Assembly (NCBI GenBank): GCA_025917655.1
Contig: CP084616.1
Coordinates: forward strand, 620,001-684,000
DNA from: Chlorella sorokiniana
Taxonomy: Eukaryota; Chlorophyta; Trebouxiophyceae; Chlorellales; Chlorellaceae
Direction: 5' to 3'
Length of the DNA: 64,000 bases
Part shown: piece after piece, positions 30,746 through 38,729 of the stretch
Layout: each line of letters begins with the position of its first letter
Position numbering within the stretch: the first letter of the stretch is position 1
Translations under genes and position numbers: made by a program
The notes under the pieces: model-generated
What the model saw: only the letters and a program-made list of their open reading frames with translations
Database searches by the model: none
What the model was told of the DNA's origin: nothing

Positions 30746-30865
30746 GGCTGAGGTTTCGATCGCGCTTTTAAGTTACACCCCGGCACCCACCGCACAACGA
30801 CTGGTCGTTTCTGATGTGCGACTTGGGCAGCAGGATCGTCTTTGACATGTACGGCACCTCTGCGG
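30595..30865. repeat. 84-base inverted repeat with about 100-base spacer
   Basis: Arms 30595-30678 and 30782-30865 are reverse complements with one visible mismatch (CCCGCTG against CCTGCTG). The right arm would encode the same HPPHNDWSFLMCDLG peptide on the plus strand. The arms could form a long hairpin. Confidence 0.9.
30765..30772 (-). promoter_or_regulatory. CTTAAAAG promoter-like motif
   Basis: CTTTTAAG (plus strand) lies 20-27 bases upstream of the minus-strand ATG at 30745, inside the spacer of the inverted repeat. Confidence 0.4.
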
Positions 30866-30900
30866 CATGTCGGGTTGCAACTTTTAAGCAACACTTCTTG

Positions 30901-30975
30901 AACGCGGGTGACGCACCGAACGCGGGTGACGCACCGAACGCGGGTGAAGCACCGAACGCGGGTGAAGCACCGAAC
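30901..30975 (+). repeat. 18-base tandem repeat (NAGDAP/NAGEAP)
   Basis: Four copies of AACGCGGGTGACGCACCG or its GAAGCACCG variant, plus a partial fifth. On the plus strand they continue the frame of the inverted-duplicate peptide (30814 on) as NAGDAP and NAGEAP. Confidence 0.85.
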
Positions 30976-31058
30976 GCACTGCGGGCGGCCGGGCGTCCAC
31001 ACGATCCCCGGAATCCAATTCTGATTACGCCGAGCGCAATTTTTTCACAAGGTGGGTC

Positions 31059-31301
31059 ATGGCGTTCCTCAGCAGTCGCGTGGTGAACCAGACGTGGGGC
31101 ACCTGGCTCAAGCTGGCGGCGCTCAGCATCGCGCCGGGCCTCGCCGGACTGGGCATGTTCGTGTCGGAGCGCAAGAAGCCGAAAGACAACCAGCGCACCT
31201 GGTTCGTCGCCGTCGCGGTGGCCCTCATGGTCCCGGGCGCGCTCACCGGTCTGGGCGGCGGGCCGTTGTGGGGCTCGATGTTCTCGCTCATGAACTCGTG
31301 A
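31059..31301 (+). CDS. small two-helix membrane protein
   Basis: Intact 80-codon frame from the ATG at 31059. Two hydrophobic segments, LKLAALSIAPGLAGLGMFV and TWFVAVAVALMVPGALTGLG, are separated by a basic loop (SERKKPKDNQR), giving a hairpin membrane topology with both ends on the same side. Small membrane proteins like this are frequent in the inner membrane of giant-virus particles, but no family is recognised. It is one of the few genes in the block with no frame break. Confidence 0.7.
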   Translation: MAFLSSRVVNQTWGTWLKLAALSIAPGLAGLGMFVSERKKPKDNQRTWFVAVAVALMVPGALTGLGGGPLWGSMFSLMNS

Positions 31302-31316
31302 CCCGCGCCGACCGGA

Positions 31317-31324
31317 CCTTAAAG
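31317..31324 (+). promoter_or_regulatory. CCTTAAAG promoter-like motif
   Basis: CCTTAAAG lies 28-35 bases upstream of the RNase H ATG at 31352 and just after the preceding stop codon. Confidence 0.4.
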
Positions 31325-31351
31325 AAGCCCGCGAAGCTCGATGCGTGAACG

Positions 31352-31832
31352 ATGGTCCTCCGAGTGTTCACAGACGCCAGCGTCGGGCCGGACGGCAGGT
31401 GCGGCATCGGCGTCGTGTGGCCGACCGCGACCAGGTCCGTCTGGCTGCACGGCCGGTGCGGGGACCCCAACCTCGTCGAGCTGCTGGCCGTGCTTGTGGC
31501 CATTACCGATGCGCCGCCAAGCGTCGACCTGGTCGTGTGCACCGACAGCAGCGTCGCTCCGCACGTCCTACGGGCCATCGCACGTGGCACCAGACGCCCG
31601 CGGCACTCGGTCCATGGCCGCGCCCACGATGACGTGGCAGGCGAGATCATGCGCGCGACTCTCGCTCGGCGCGGGCGAACCTTTTTCGAAAAGGTTCGCG
31701 CGCACTCGGGCGAGCTCGGCAACGAACTCGCCGACAGGGCGGCCGGGCGTGCGGTCTGGGCCTGTCGAACCCGGTGCCCGGGCCGCGCGAAAGCTTCTCG
31801 AGCGAGCCGGCGCGTCGTTCAGGCCTCGATGA
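31352..31832 (+). CDS. ribonuclease H
   Basis: The ATG at 31352 begins MVLRVFTDASVGPDGRCGIG, the beta-hairpin with the first catalytic Asp. Then NLVELLAVLVAI supplies the Glu, LVVCTDSSVAPHVL the second Asp, and KVRAHSGELGNELADRAAGR the His loop and final Asp. This is the complete D-E-D-(H)-D set of RNase HI, which cleaves RNA in RNA-DNA hybrids, for example during replication. A one-base shift near 31745 leads to a short tail ending at 31832. About 160 residues, normal for the family. It is close to the archaeal/viral short type without the basic protrusion. Confidence 0.8.
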
Positions 31833-31902
31833 ACATCTGGTGTGCCGGAATGTGCCGCGCACCTGTTGTTCGTGTAACAGTCGGTCAAACCCGCCCTCGA
31901 AA

Positions 31903-32706
31903 ATGTCGCGCGAGAGCATGGACTTCGCGCGCCGCATCGAGGCGTGGCGGGACACCAAGGCGCGCGCGGCCGGGTACGCGTGGCGGCCTTCCGCAAAAGT
32001 GACCTGGGCTCCGGTGGCACGGGGCGAGGCACGGGCGAGGCACGGTGCGAGGAACTGACCGGGTCGGCGCGCGTGGTCGCGGGCGACTCGCCGGACGTCG
32101 CCCCGGAGATGAAACGGCGCGGGCGCAACCCCCGGTGCTCAACATGGCGGACGATGTGTTCCCGGGGGCGTGGTGCACCTGGGGCGGCGGCGCGCAGAAG
32201 AATCGCTGTTCCGCCGCACGAACTTGTGCCGCACGCCGGACATACGGCTGTACCCGCTCGGGCCCCGGGAAGGCGTGTACACGCCCCGGCCTCGGTGTTC
32301 AAGGCGGCCGAGGCCGACGGGTGGGCGCCGCACGACCCCGTCCCCATGGCCTTCGCGTCCGTGCCGGCTCGAGGAACCCGCGGCTCGTGGACGGCGCCCT
32401 CGACGAACGAGACGCGCAGCCCCGGAACGCAAGGTCGAGCTGCCGTGCCACGTGGCCCACACAAACGGCCACGACGCGCTGGTCCCGGGCGCCATGGGGT
32501 GCGGCGCGTGGCGATGCCCACCGGCCGAGGTCGCGAGGATCATGCACGACGTGGTGGTGCGGCGGTGCGGCGCGGGGCTCGACATCGTCATCGCTATCTT
32601 GCCCGGTGCCGAGCGGGGTTACATGACGCGCGCGACCTTTCGCGGGCGCGAGACCGGGAACCCGCCGGCATTCGAGGCAGAGTTCGGTCGCGCGGTGGCC
32701 CCGTGA
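31903..32706 (+). CDS. macrodomain protein of the microbial PARG (TIGR02452/DUF2263) type
   Basis: Start at 31903 (MSRESMDFARRIEAWRDTKA). Several frames join into VLNMADDVFPGAW, GGGAQ and EESLFRRTNLCRTPDIRLYP, then PVPMAFASVPA, HTNGHDALVPGAMGCGAWRC, PPAEVARIMHDVV and GLDIVIAILPG to the TGA at 32706. The pattern VLNxAxxxxPGGxxxxGAxAQEExLxRxxxL and the later LVLGAxGCGxFxxPPxxVA define this family, which hydrolyses poly(ADP-ribose) or related ADP-ribose bonds. Here PG-AWCTWGGGAQ replaces PGGGFxxGAxAQ, so one of the usual glycines has changed and activity is uncertain. Four or five one-base shifts are needed. It could counter host ADP-ribosylation signalling (inference). Confidence 0.7.
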
Positions 32707-32761
32707 CCCTCGTGTCATCGCGTCATCGCCCTCGTGTCATCGCCCCGCGCCATCGCTTGTG

Positions 32762-33245
32762 TCACCCAGCAAGACCAAGGAACCGGGCTTCCGTGTACGT
32801 GTACGTGGCGCCGAAGTGGTTGTGCTTGATGCGCGCGGTGACCGGCGGCATGGGCGTCCCCGCGCGAATCACGGCGAACACCTTGGCGATCGCCGCGCAA
32901 ACGCGTCGGGGTCCTTGGGCTCGTGGAACGCGTACCTGCCGCCGCAGAAGTGCCCGTCCACGAATACGGGGCTGCCCGCGCCGCCGAGTTCTCGATGTGC
33001 ATCTCCAGGTCCTCCTGAACACAGAGACCACCGGGTGCACACCGACAAGTCCGCGTCGACATTGAAGTCGACAATCAAGTTGACAGTCGCGTCGGGGCGT
33101 CGGGGTCCGCGAACAGTTCCCACTCCCCGGGCCCGGCTGGCCGACGCGGATCAAGTCCGGTGACGGTGACGGGGCGGGCGTTTCCCGATGCCGGCGCGGC
33201 TTGCACCGCTCCGACGTATACCAGCACTTGGTCCGGGGTGAGCAT
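32762..33245 (-). CDS. uncharacterised protein, several frameshifts
   Basis: The ATG at 33245 starts MLTPDQVLVYVGAVQAAPAS and runs through RPAGPGEWELFADPDAPT. One-base shifts then give VNLIVDFNVDADLSVCTRWS, DLEMHIENSAARAA, VFVDGHFCGGRYAFHEPKDP and finally KVFAVIRAGTPMPPVTARIK with NHFGATYTYTEARFLGLAG to the stop at 32762. About 160 residues with beta-rich segments. No family recognised. It diverges from the F-box-like gene at 33365; a palindromic GTTTAAAC (33267-33274) lies between them. Confidence 0.5.
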
Positions 33246-33266
33246 GCGAGGCCCGGAAAACCCGTT

Positions 33267-33274
33267 GTTTAAAC
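33267..33274. promoter_or_regulatory. GTTTAAAC promoter-like palindrome
   Basis: The palindrome GTTTAAAC lies 22-29 bases upstream of the minus-strand ATG at 33245. On the plus side the next start is about 90 bases away. Confidence 0.4.
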
Positions 33275-33364
33275 GAGTGCAAGTCGCGCGATGTACGCCT
33301 GTACGGTGTCGCGCGGCACTTGGACTTCACTTCAAAAGGACACGAGCGATGCGCAGTCCGGCGC

Positions 33365-33929
33365 ATGGCCCGCGAGCACAGGTCCCGTAAGCACGGGTCC
33401 CGCAAGCACAAGGTCCGCAAGGTCCGCGCAAGTCAGTTCATAGATGTCCCGCGGGAAGTCTACTACGCGCGGCCTGACCTGCTCTTGCACGTCGTCAAGC
33501 ACGTGAAGGCCCGGGACCTCTTCACGCTGGCCTTTCAGGCTGGCGGGTCTTTAAGGACAGCACCCAGGCCGAGCGGTTCCGTGCGGACGCCATCGCCGCC
33601 GTCGTCTTCTTGGGCACCCAGGCCAAGTTTCCCGAACGCTCCGAGTTTGCATTGATGTGCTCTACGGGTTACTATGGCCGTGTGGACGCCCGGCAGTCGC
33701 CGTGGCTTCACACTTTGCAACAGACGCCGTACGACAGCTGACCTCGACTTTGCGCCCGATGTACGCGTGGGAATGGCTCGACCGGATCCAAGTCGAGTTC
33801 GACGCTCACCCGAACCCCGGCTTGCCGAGACCGTGCCCCGACCTAAGCGTGTCGTCGCCTGGGTGCCGTGCCATGTTGGTCCCGAGCATTCGGCGTCTTC
33901 GGGCTCGCGAGCTTGGGCGGGCTCATTGA
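33365..33929 (+). CDS. F-box-like protein
   Basis: From the ATG at 33365, a basic N-terminus with a short repeat (HRSRKHGSRKHKVRKVR) precedes FIDVPREVYYARPDLLLHVV and KARDLFTLAFQA. After a one-base shift this continues WRVFKDSTQAERFRADAIAA, giving the F-box layout (hydrophobic helix, hVVxHVxxRDLxTLAxxxxxWRxF). F-box proteins link substrates to SCF ubiquitin ligases and are expanded in several GC-rich giant viruses. The remainder (FLGTQAKFPERSEFALMCST; YAWEWLDRIQVEFDAHPNPG) needs two more shifts. Its end is at about 33929, tail to tail with the next gene. Confidence 0.6.
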
Positions 33930-33972
33930 CGTCTCGGGACGCTCGCTTGCTTTGCCTTGTTGCTGACGTAGT

Positions 33973-34646
33973 TCATGGCGGCGGCCCATGCGGCCTTCTT
34001 GAAGGGTCGCGGGATCCGGGCGTTCCTCCTCTTGATTTGCTTTTGCCCGCGCCCGGGCTCGCCGCGTATCTCTTCTCTCTGAGATTCTCCAGAGCCCCGG
34101 TGGCCGTGGAATTGCCACGTTGCACAGCACGCTCGATTTTTGCCACAACCAGTTCGGCCTTGCTTGTTCTGTCCCGGTCGTGGTCTAAGTCATGAAGCAG
34201 GCTCGTTGTTTTCCCGAACCCTCTCACCTGCTCCAAAGAGCTGATGCCTGTGGCCACTGTTCAGCCCTTTTTTGGAGGACGTCAAGAATTGATGTAAGAT
34301 ACATTCCAAAATGAGGTCACGCAGCCGCTCGATGTCACGCACAGCTTTGTCCAGTTTCTTGACGTCCCCACACACGCGCCGGGTGACCTCCGCAAGGGTC
34401 CTCTTGGCTGCATCGTAACTTGCCTCGTGCCTTGAGGAGCTCTCGTTTAGCATCGAGGACGCGATGAGCGCCTCTCAACATCGACGTGGCCTTGTCAATG
34501 GCGGCGTTCATGCCGGCTTTCTTGCACAACGCCAGTCGCGCGCACGTTTTCCGACGCGGAGACTTGTAGCACGACAGCGAGTAGTCCGGCCGGTACTTGT
34601 AACGCAGATTTCCCATCACGTACCTGATGTTCTCCTCGTTTAACAT
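33973..34646 (-). CDS. AT-richer helical protein of unknown function
   Basis: Starts at the ATG at 34646 (MLNEENIRYVMGNLRYKYRP). It continues SLSCYKSPRRKTCARLALCK and AAIDKATSMLRGAHRVLDAK, then after a shift SYDAAKRTLAEVTRRVCGDV, KKLDKAVRDIERLRDLILEC, then another shift into TSLLHDLDHDRDRTSKAELV and VAKIERAVQRGNSTATGALE. The long helical middle is probably a coiled coil. Base composition is clearly lower in GC than its neighbours, as in the 7.2-12 kb element, so it may have a different origin. No domain recognised. Confidence 0.5.
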
Positions 34647-34680
34647 CTCCACACAACAGATAAACTTTCTGTCAAACTGG

Positions 34681-34688
34681 GCTTAAAC
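34681..34688. promoter_or_regulatory. shared GCTTAAAC promoter-like motif
   Basis: GCTTAAAC lies 21-28 bases upstream of the plus-strand ATG at 34709 and 35-42 bases upstream of the minus-strand ATG at 34646, so one element may serve both divergent genes. Confidence 0.4.
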
Positions 34689-34708
34689 GCGTCGGGGCGG
34701 TCGACTGC

Positions 34709-35566
34709 ATGGGTCTGGCCCCGACGAAGACCGCGCCGCCCGACGCGGGCCTTGACGCTGGCCTCGACGCGGGCCGTGGCGAGCGCGTTCTGGCGTGCTG
34801 CGTGTGTCGCTCAAGGATCCTCGACAGCTACCACATGTGCGACAACAGCTGCGGCTGGCTGTCTTTGCGCCGAGCGATGTTGGGAACGCACGGACCACTC
34901 GTGCAAAACGACCGAGACCTTAAACCGCTTTCGGCGCCCGACGGCACCGCTTTGGGCGCGATGAACCCCGACCAACTGGCGCGCGTCCGCCGCGTGAACC
35001 AGCCCATGTTCGTGCTGGACGCGGCCGCCACGACTCGGGGCCTGCGGTGCGTGATCAGCGGCTCGACGGGGACGCCCTACGACCTGGGCGTCAATGGCTC
35101 GAGCGTGAAGTGCGGCTGCCCGACGCGCGGAACAGGCGCGACCTCGTGTGCAAGCACATGTGCTTCCTGGCCATCGGGGTCGGCGGCGCGAGCCCCGCGG
35201 CGTGCACCAGGCGCGCACTCGACGCACCCACGCTCGCTGGGGTCACCCAACGGCTTCTTGTGAACGCGGACTGGCACCCGTCGCCGGTCCCGCAGCTCCC
35301 GCAGCCGCCGCGCGCCCGGCCGTCACAGCCGCCACACGCGTCCGGCCGCCCGCACCGCGCATCCGGCCGTCCCACAGCCGCCGCGCGCCCAGCCGGAGCC
35401 GCGCGACCCCTTGGCCGAGTGCCCCGTGTGCTACGAGACCTTGTCAACCAGCAAGGAGCTGTTCGTGTGCGGGACGTGCGGGAACGGCGTGCATCGGGCG
35501 TCTTTGGGACCGCCGCGCGCGTTCAACCGGGCGCGGCGATGCATCATGTGCCGCGCGGCCGCGTGA
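34709..35566 (+). CDS. SWIM and RING zinc-finger protein, probable E3 ubiquitin ligase
   Basis: The ATG at 34709 begins MGLAPTKTAPPDAGLDAGLD. A first Cys-rich part (CCVCRSRILDSYHMCDNSCG) is followed by MNPDQLARVRRVNQPMFVLD. The SWIM finger is VKCGCPDARNRRDLVCKHMC (CxC...CxH, joined with one shift near 35130). After a Pro/Arg/Ala-rich linker a RING-type finger reads AECPVCYETLSTSKELFVCG, then GNGVHRACLG and RRCIMCRA. SWIM-RING proteins occur in giant viruses and in eukaryotic MEX-type ubiquitin ligases; ubiquitin transfer is inferred from the RING. About 285 residues; another one-base shift lies in the linker near 35400. It ends with a TGA at 35564-35566. Confidence 0.8.
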
Positions 35567-35602
35567 CCCCCTCTTTTGGCTTTGGTGGCGTGTTACACCT
35601 AG

Positions 35603-36300
35603 TCACGACACGAGGTACACCTGGTCACGACACGAGTCGGGGCGTTCGTCCACGGACAGGCACCACCGAACGTGGCGCGCGGGCGCCCACGTCGTTCGAA
35701 TAAGCTCAGCCTTGGCGTTCCACAACCACGCCGCGTACGGCAAGATCCCGCCCGGGTCGCGGAACATTTCCACGCGATCGGTCGCCGTCACGTCGACGAT
35801 CGCCCGGAGGTCCGGCGGCGGCCGCGCAGCAGCACGGTCGATGAGCCGCTCGCGGTCCTCGGGCGAACGCGCGCGTTCGCCGTCGAAGCTCACGTAGTCG
35901 TGGCTGGCCGAGATCACCCAGTACTGCCCCAGGCGGCGCACGTACACCGTGACGTTGCGTTCCTCGGCGAGCCGAAGCAGGTCGCGCGCCATCGCGGGTG
36001 CCACGCCGTTGGACACCATCAGCGCCTCGGGGACCACGCCCTCCGACGCCCAGCCGGCGCATGGAGAGAACCAGCTGACGGAGGCGGGCCACGGCGGGTG
36101 CTCAGCCACGAGCTCGCGGGACAGCGACGACCACGCGGTCGACTTCACGCCCGCGCACTTGGGCACCGACCAGGTGCACTCGTCGGGCTCGTAGCCGTCC
36201 GGGCGAGGTCGCGCGCCGCGGCGTCCAGCCTTGAACAAAAGTGGGCCAGGTAGCTCGCGCGTGCCACGGCCACCGCCCGGGCGCCCGGTGGCCCACCCAA
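35603..36300 (-). CDS. uncharacterised protein, paralogue of the gene at 14.3-15.0 kb
   Basis: The long minus-strand frame reads PDGYEPDECTWSVPKCAGVK, SSLSRELVAEHPPWPASVSW, ARDLLRLAEERNVTVYVRRL, MFRDPGGILPYAAWLWNAKA and WAPARHVRWCLSVDERPD to the stop at 35603. No ATG precedes the intact part; the N-terminus probably lies in the next frame (VARASYLAHFCSRLDAAARD, about 36220-36290), joined by one base. That segment and the C-terminus match the paralogue at 14340-15032. It is tail to tail with the SWIM-RING gene; a 20-base GGTACACCTGGTCACGACAC repeat sits at the 3' end. Function unknown. Confidence 0.6.
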
Positions 36301-36658
36301 AGCATGTGTAGGTTGGCGGTGTTACGACGGCGACCAGCGAAACACAACATCAGAAGCCGGTCGAGTCGAGTCTCCCTTGGCTTTGGATCTTCGCGCCGCT
36401 TTGCGCCGGCCGGGTCGTCAGCCGCGCGTGGAACGGGGGGGCGGCACAAGTTTGCCGGTCCGCGTCACGACGGCACGGGCTTTTCTTGACCTCGTAGCTC
36501 GGCGCTGTACCTCGCCATGTACTTCACACGTACTGCCCGGCCGCACGCGGGGCCTTGTGCGGGCCTTGCTAATGAATGTCACAACAGCCCGGGGGTTTTA
36601 TGATACAGCACAGACGCGCGACCTTGGCTTACGGCTTTAATTTCTCCTCCATGACACC
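36301..36658. other. no supported gene
   Basis: Open frames exist on both strands but none has convincing composition or motifs. The last 25 bases carry the CTTTAA element before the gene at 36659. Confidence 0.35.
36635..36640 (+). promoter_or_regulatory. CTTTAA promoter-like motif
   Basis: GGCTTTAATTTC lies 19-24 bases upstream of the ATG at 36659. Confidence 0.35.
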
Positions 36659-37408
36659 ATGACACCGGGACAGTCGCGTGGGCAGCCGCGTGGACAGCCG
36701 CGTGGACAGCCGCGTGGACAGGCGCGGGTCATGGTCATCAGCGTGTACGAGGGCCGGATGGTGAGGGACGTACCTATGCGGTACAGACGCCGCTTGGGAG
36801 AGTATTGCGTTCGCGGTACCGAGGGTGTCCCATGGATGTCGATCGAATCACAGGCCGGTGTAGCGTTCAACGGAACCAGCGTGGTGAACACATTCAAAAA
36901 CGACAACGACCACGACCTGGAATCATTGTTTGTCATTGCGGGCGTGGATCCCCGACGGACACACCCCCGGCCATGGCGTTTGGAAATTTTCAAGTCCTCG
37001 AAACGGGCGGGACCGCGTACCTGGGTTTCTTTGTGTTCCAAGCCGGGGTCCAGAGCAGGCGCGGTGATCTTGGACACCTTGGAGGATTACGCGGCACGGA
37101 TGGGCGCGCGGGCCGTGACTTTGGACACCGGGTATGAAGCGTATTACATGCGCCTCGGGTACCACTGCCACAACGGCCGTCGAGGACACATGGTGAAGGT
37201 GCTCGCCGCGCGACGTTACGTAAATGCGGGCGTGACCTGGCCGACGGGTCGATCGACGGATCCTCGATTCAGAAATCCCGGCGTGCGGTTCCTTGCCATC
37301 GCGCACCTGACCTCCGCTCGACAGAACTCCAGCCGTTCGGGGCGGTGGCGCCGCACGTACCGCCGTCCCAACAGAGCCCGCAAGACCCGGCCTCGTCGCA
37401 AGCCGTGA
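36659..37408 (+). CDS. GNAT-like acetyltransferase, frameshifted
   Basis: From the ATG at 36659, a fourfold RGQP repeat (12-base unit) precedes VMVISVYEGRMVRDVPMRYR and SIESQAGVAFNGTSVVNTF. A different frame then gives AFGNFQVLETGGTAYLGFFV, and the first frame resumes with AVILDTLEDYAARMGARAVT, LDTGYEAYYMRLGYHCHNGR. The last part has the look of the closing strands of a GNAT fold (a helix, then V-x-L-x-T, then YYxRLGY), where acetyl-CoA binds. The diagnostic RxxGxG/A pyrophosphate loop is not seen, so the call is tentative. The basic C-terminal 60 residues may be read in the wrong frame. Confidence 0.45.
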   Translation: MTPGQSRGQPRGQPRGQPRGQARVMVISVYEGRMVRDVPMRYRRRLGEYCVRGTEGVPWMSIESQAGVAFNGTSVVNTFKNDNDHDLESLFVIAGVDPRRTHPRPWRLEIFKSSKRAGPRTWVSLCSKPGSRAGAVILDTLEDYAARMGARAVTLDTGYEAYYMRLGYHCHNGRRGHMVKVLAARRYVNAGVTWPTGRSTDPRFRNPGVRFLAIAHLTSARQNSSRSGRWRRTYRRPNRARKTRPRRKP

Positions 37409-37477
37409 CCTTGCCCACCCTTGCTCCGGCACCGGGTGGATCCTGACGCGTCGGCCACGGCGTCGGTCCGAAAAATA

Positions 37478-38265
37478 ATGTCCGCGCGCGACATGCGCAG
37501 CACCCATGCGCCCCACGACGTGATTGTCGAGGTGTACAAGCACGCCAACCCCGCGGTTCGGGCGCGCCCGCACGTCTTGACAAAAGACACGTTGACAAAC
37601 CACAGGACGCCACAGGTTCGCCGCGGCTACCTGCGGGGCACCGGCAGGCACCAGCGCGATTGGAACGAGCTGCCAAAGAAGCTGCACAACCTCATGCTCA
37701 GGCTCATGAAGTACAACGAGCAGTCCGCGGGGCGCGTCGCTGAGATGGCACGACGGGTGCGCGGCATGCAGGCCCTGTACCCCTACGGCGTGTGCCGGGA
37801 GCACGAAGTCGACGAGCTCCTTCGCGCCGCTCGCGAGCTTGTGCAGAGCTTCCCGTTCAGGAACGCCCCCGCCAGCCGGGCCGTCGCTAAACGGCGCCAG
37901 AACGCCAAGGTGTCGCAGCGCCTGTGGTACTCGGACGCCGAGCCCCGCCAGGCCAAGGCGCGCAACAGGAGGCTTAGGCGCGGGCGCGCGACGCGCGCGC
38001 GGTGAGCCATTGCCCGGCCGGCCGGTTCTTGGGATCCGTGCGTCGCATCAACGAGGACCTCGCCGCCATCGACCCAAAACTGACGTCGGGACTGGCGACC
38101 AACGCCGGGCGGTCCAAGGCGGCGGCCTTGCGGACCAGGCAGCACAAAGCAAACCGCTTCCGAGCACATTTTTCGCCGGACAATCGGTGGCGCGTTCAAC
38201 GAAGGGACCACAGAATCGAGCGTCGCGCCGCTCGCCGCGCGGGCCATACCCTGACTGCCTCGTAA
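37478..38265 (+). CDS. basic protein of unknown function
   Basis: The ATG at 37478 (MSARDMRSTHAPHDVIVEVY) follows an AAAAATA box. The frame reads LTKDTLTNHRTPQVRRGYLR, DWNELPKKLHNLMLRLMKYN, EQSAGRVAEMARRVRGMQAL and EHEVDELLRAARELVQSFPF to a TGA at 38005 (175 codons). The next frame, without its own ATG, continues FLGSVRRINEDLAAIDPKLT and RFRAHFSPDNRWRVQRRDHR to 38265, so a one-base break near 37995 is likely and the protein would be about 260 residues. It is rich in Arg and helical, perhaps nucleic-acid binding. It is the last gene before the right edge of the insertion. Confidence 0.55.
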
Positions 38266-38344
38266 AAAGTCTTGGCACTGGAACATGAACCCGGAGCCCC
38301 TCGTGGAACAAGAATCCCAGGCTTCTCCCGGCTGTCAGCTTGGC

Positions 38345-38568
38345 CAGCACAGGATCCTCGGCCTTGTCAGCACAGGATCCTCAGCTTGGCCAGCACAGGA
38401 TCCTCAGCTTGGCCAGCACAGGATCCTCAGCTTGGCCAGCACAGGATCCTCGGCCTGGTCAGCACAGGATCCTCGGCCTGGTCAGCACAGGATCCTCAGC
38501 TTGGCCAGCACAGGATCCTCAGCTTGGCCAGCACAGGATCCTCGGCCTGGTCAGCACAGAATCCCTCC
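38345..38568. repeat. 23-base tandem array at the right edge
   Basis: About nine and a half units of CAGCACAGGATCCTCAGCTTGGC. Two variants alternate: the AGCTTGGC form and the GGCCTGGT form, in the order G, A, A, A, G, G, A, A, G. There are no spacers. It lies between the last viral gene and the inverted repeat at 38592-38729. Confidence 0.95.
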
Positions 38569-38591
38569 ACGGGCTTTTACAGGACGGCGCC

Positions 38592-38729
38592 TGGCCAGGT
38601 CATAATCCCGCCTGGCCAGGCGATAATCCCGAGCCGGGACTTTTCGGGGGCCCGTAGTCCCGCTAGGTGTCGATGGCGGCTGGTAGTCCCCAAAATCCTG
38701 CGATCTGGCAGGGGATTATGACCTGGCCA
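38592..38729. repeat. 18-base inverted repeat
   Basis: TGGCCAGGTCATAATCCC (38592-38609) is perfectly inverted at 38712-38729. A second direct near-copy (TGGCCAGGCGATAATCCC) is at 38613-38630. GGCGTCGGACT, as in cluster A at the left edge, occurs at about 38754. This could mark the element terminus. Confidence 0.85.

Noticed and set aside
36241-36489. 82-codon plus-strand frame
   Set aside because: Composition is Arg/Gly/Ser-rich without motifs, and it is antisense to the N-terminal end of the 35.6-36.3 kb gene.
38345-38568. CRISPR-like array
   Set aside because: Units are directly adjacent with no unique spacers, and the setting is eukaryotic.
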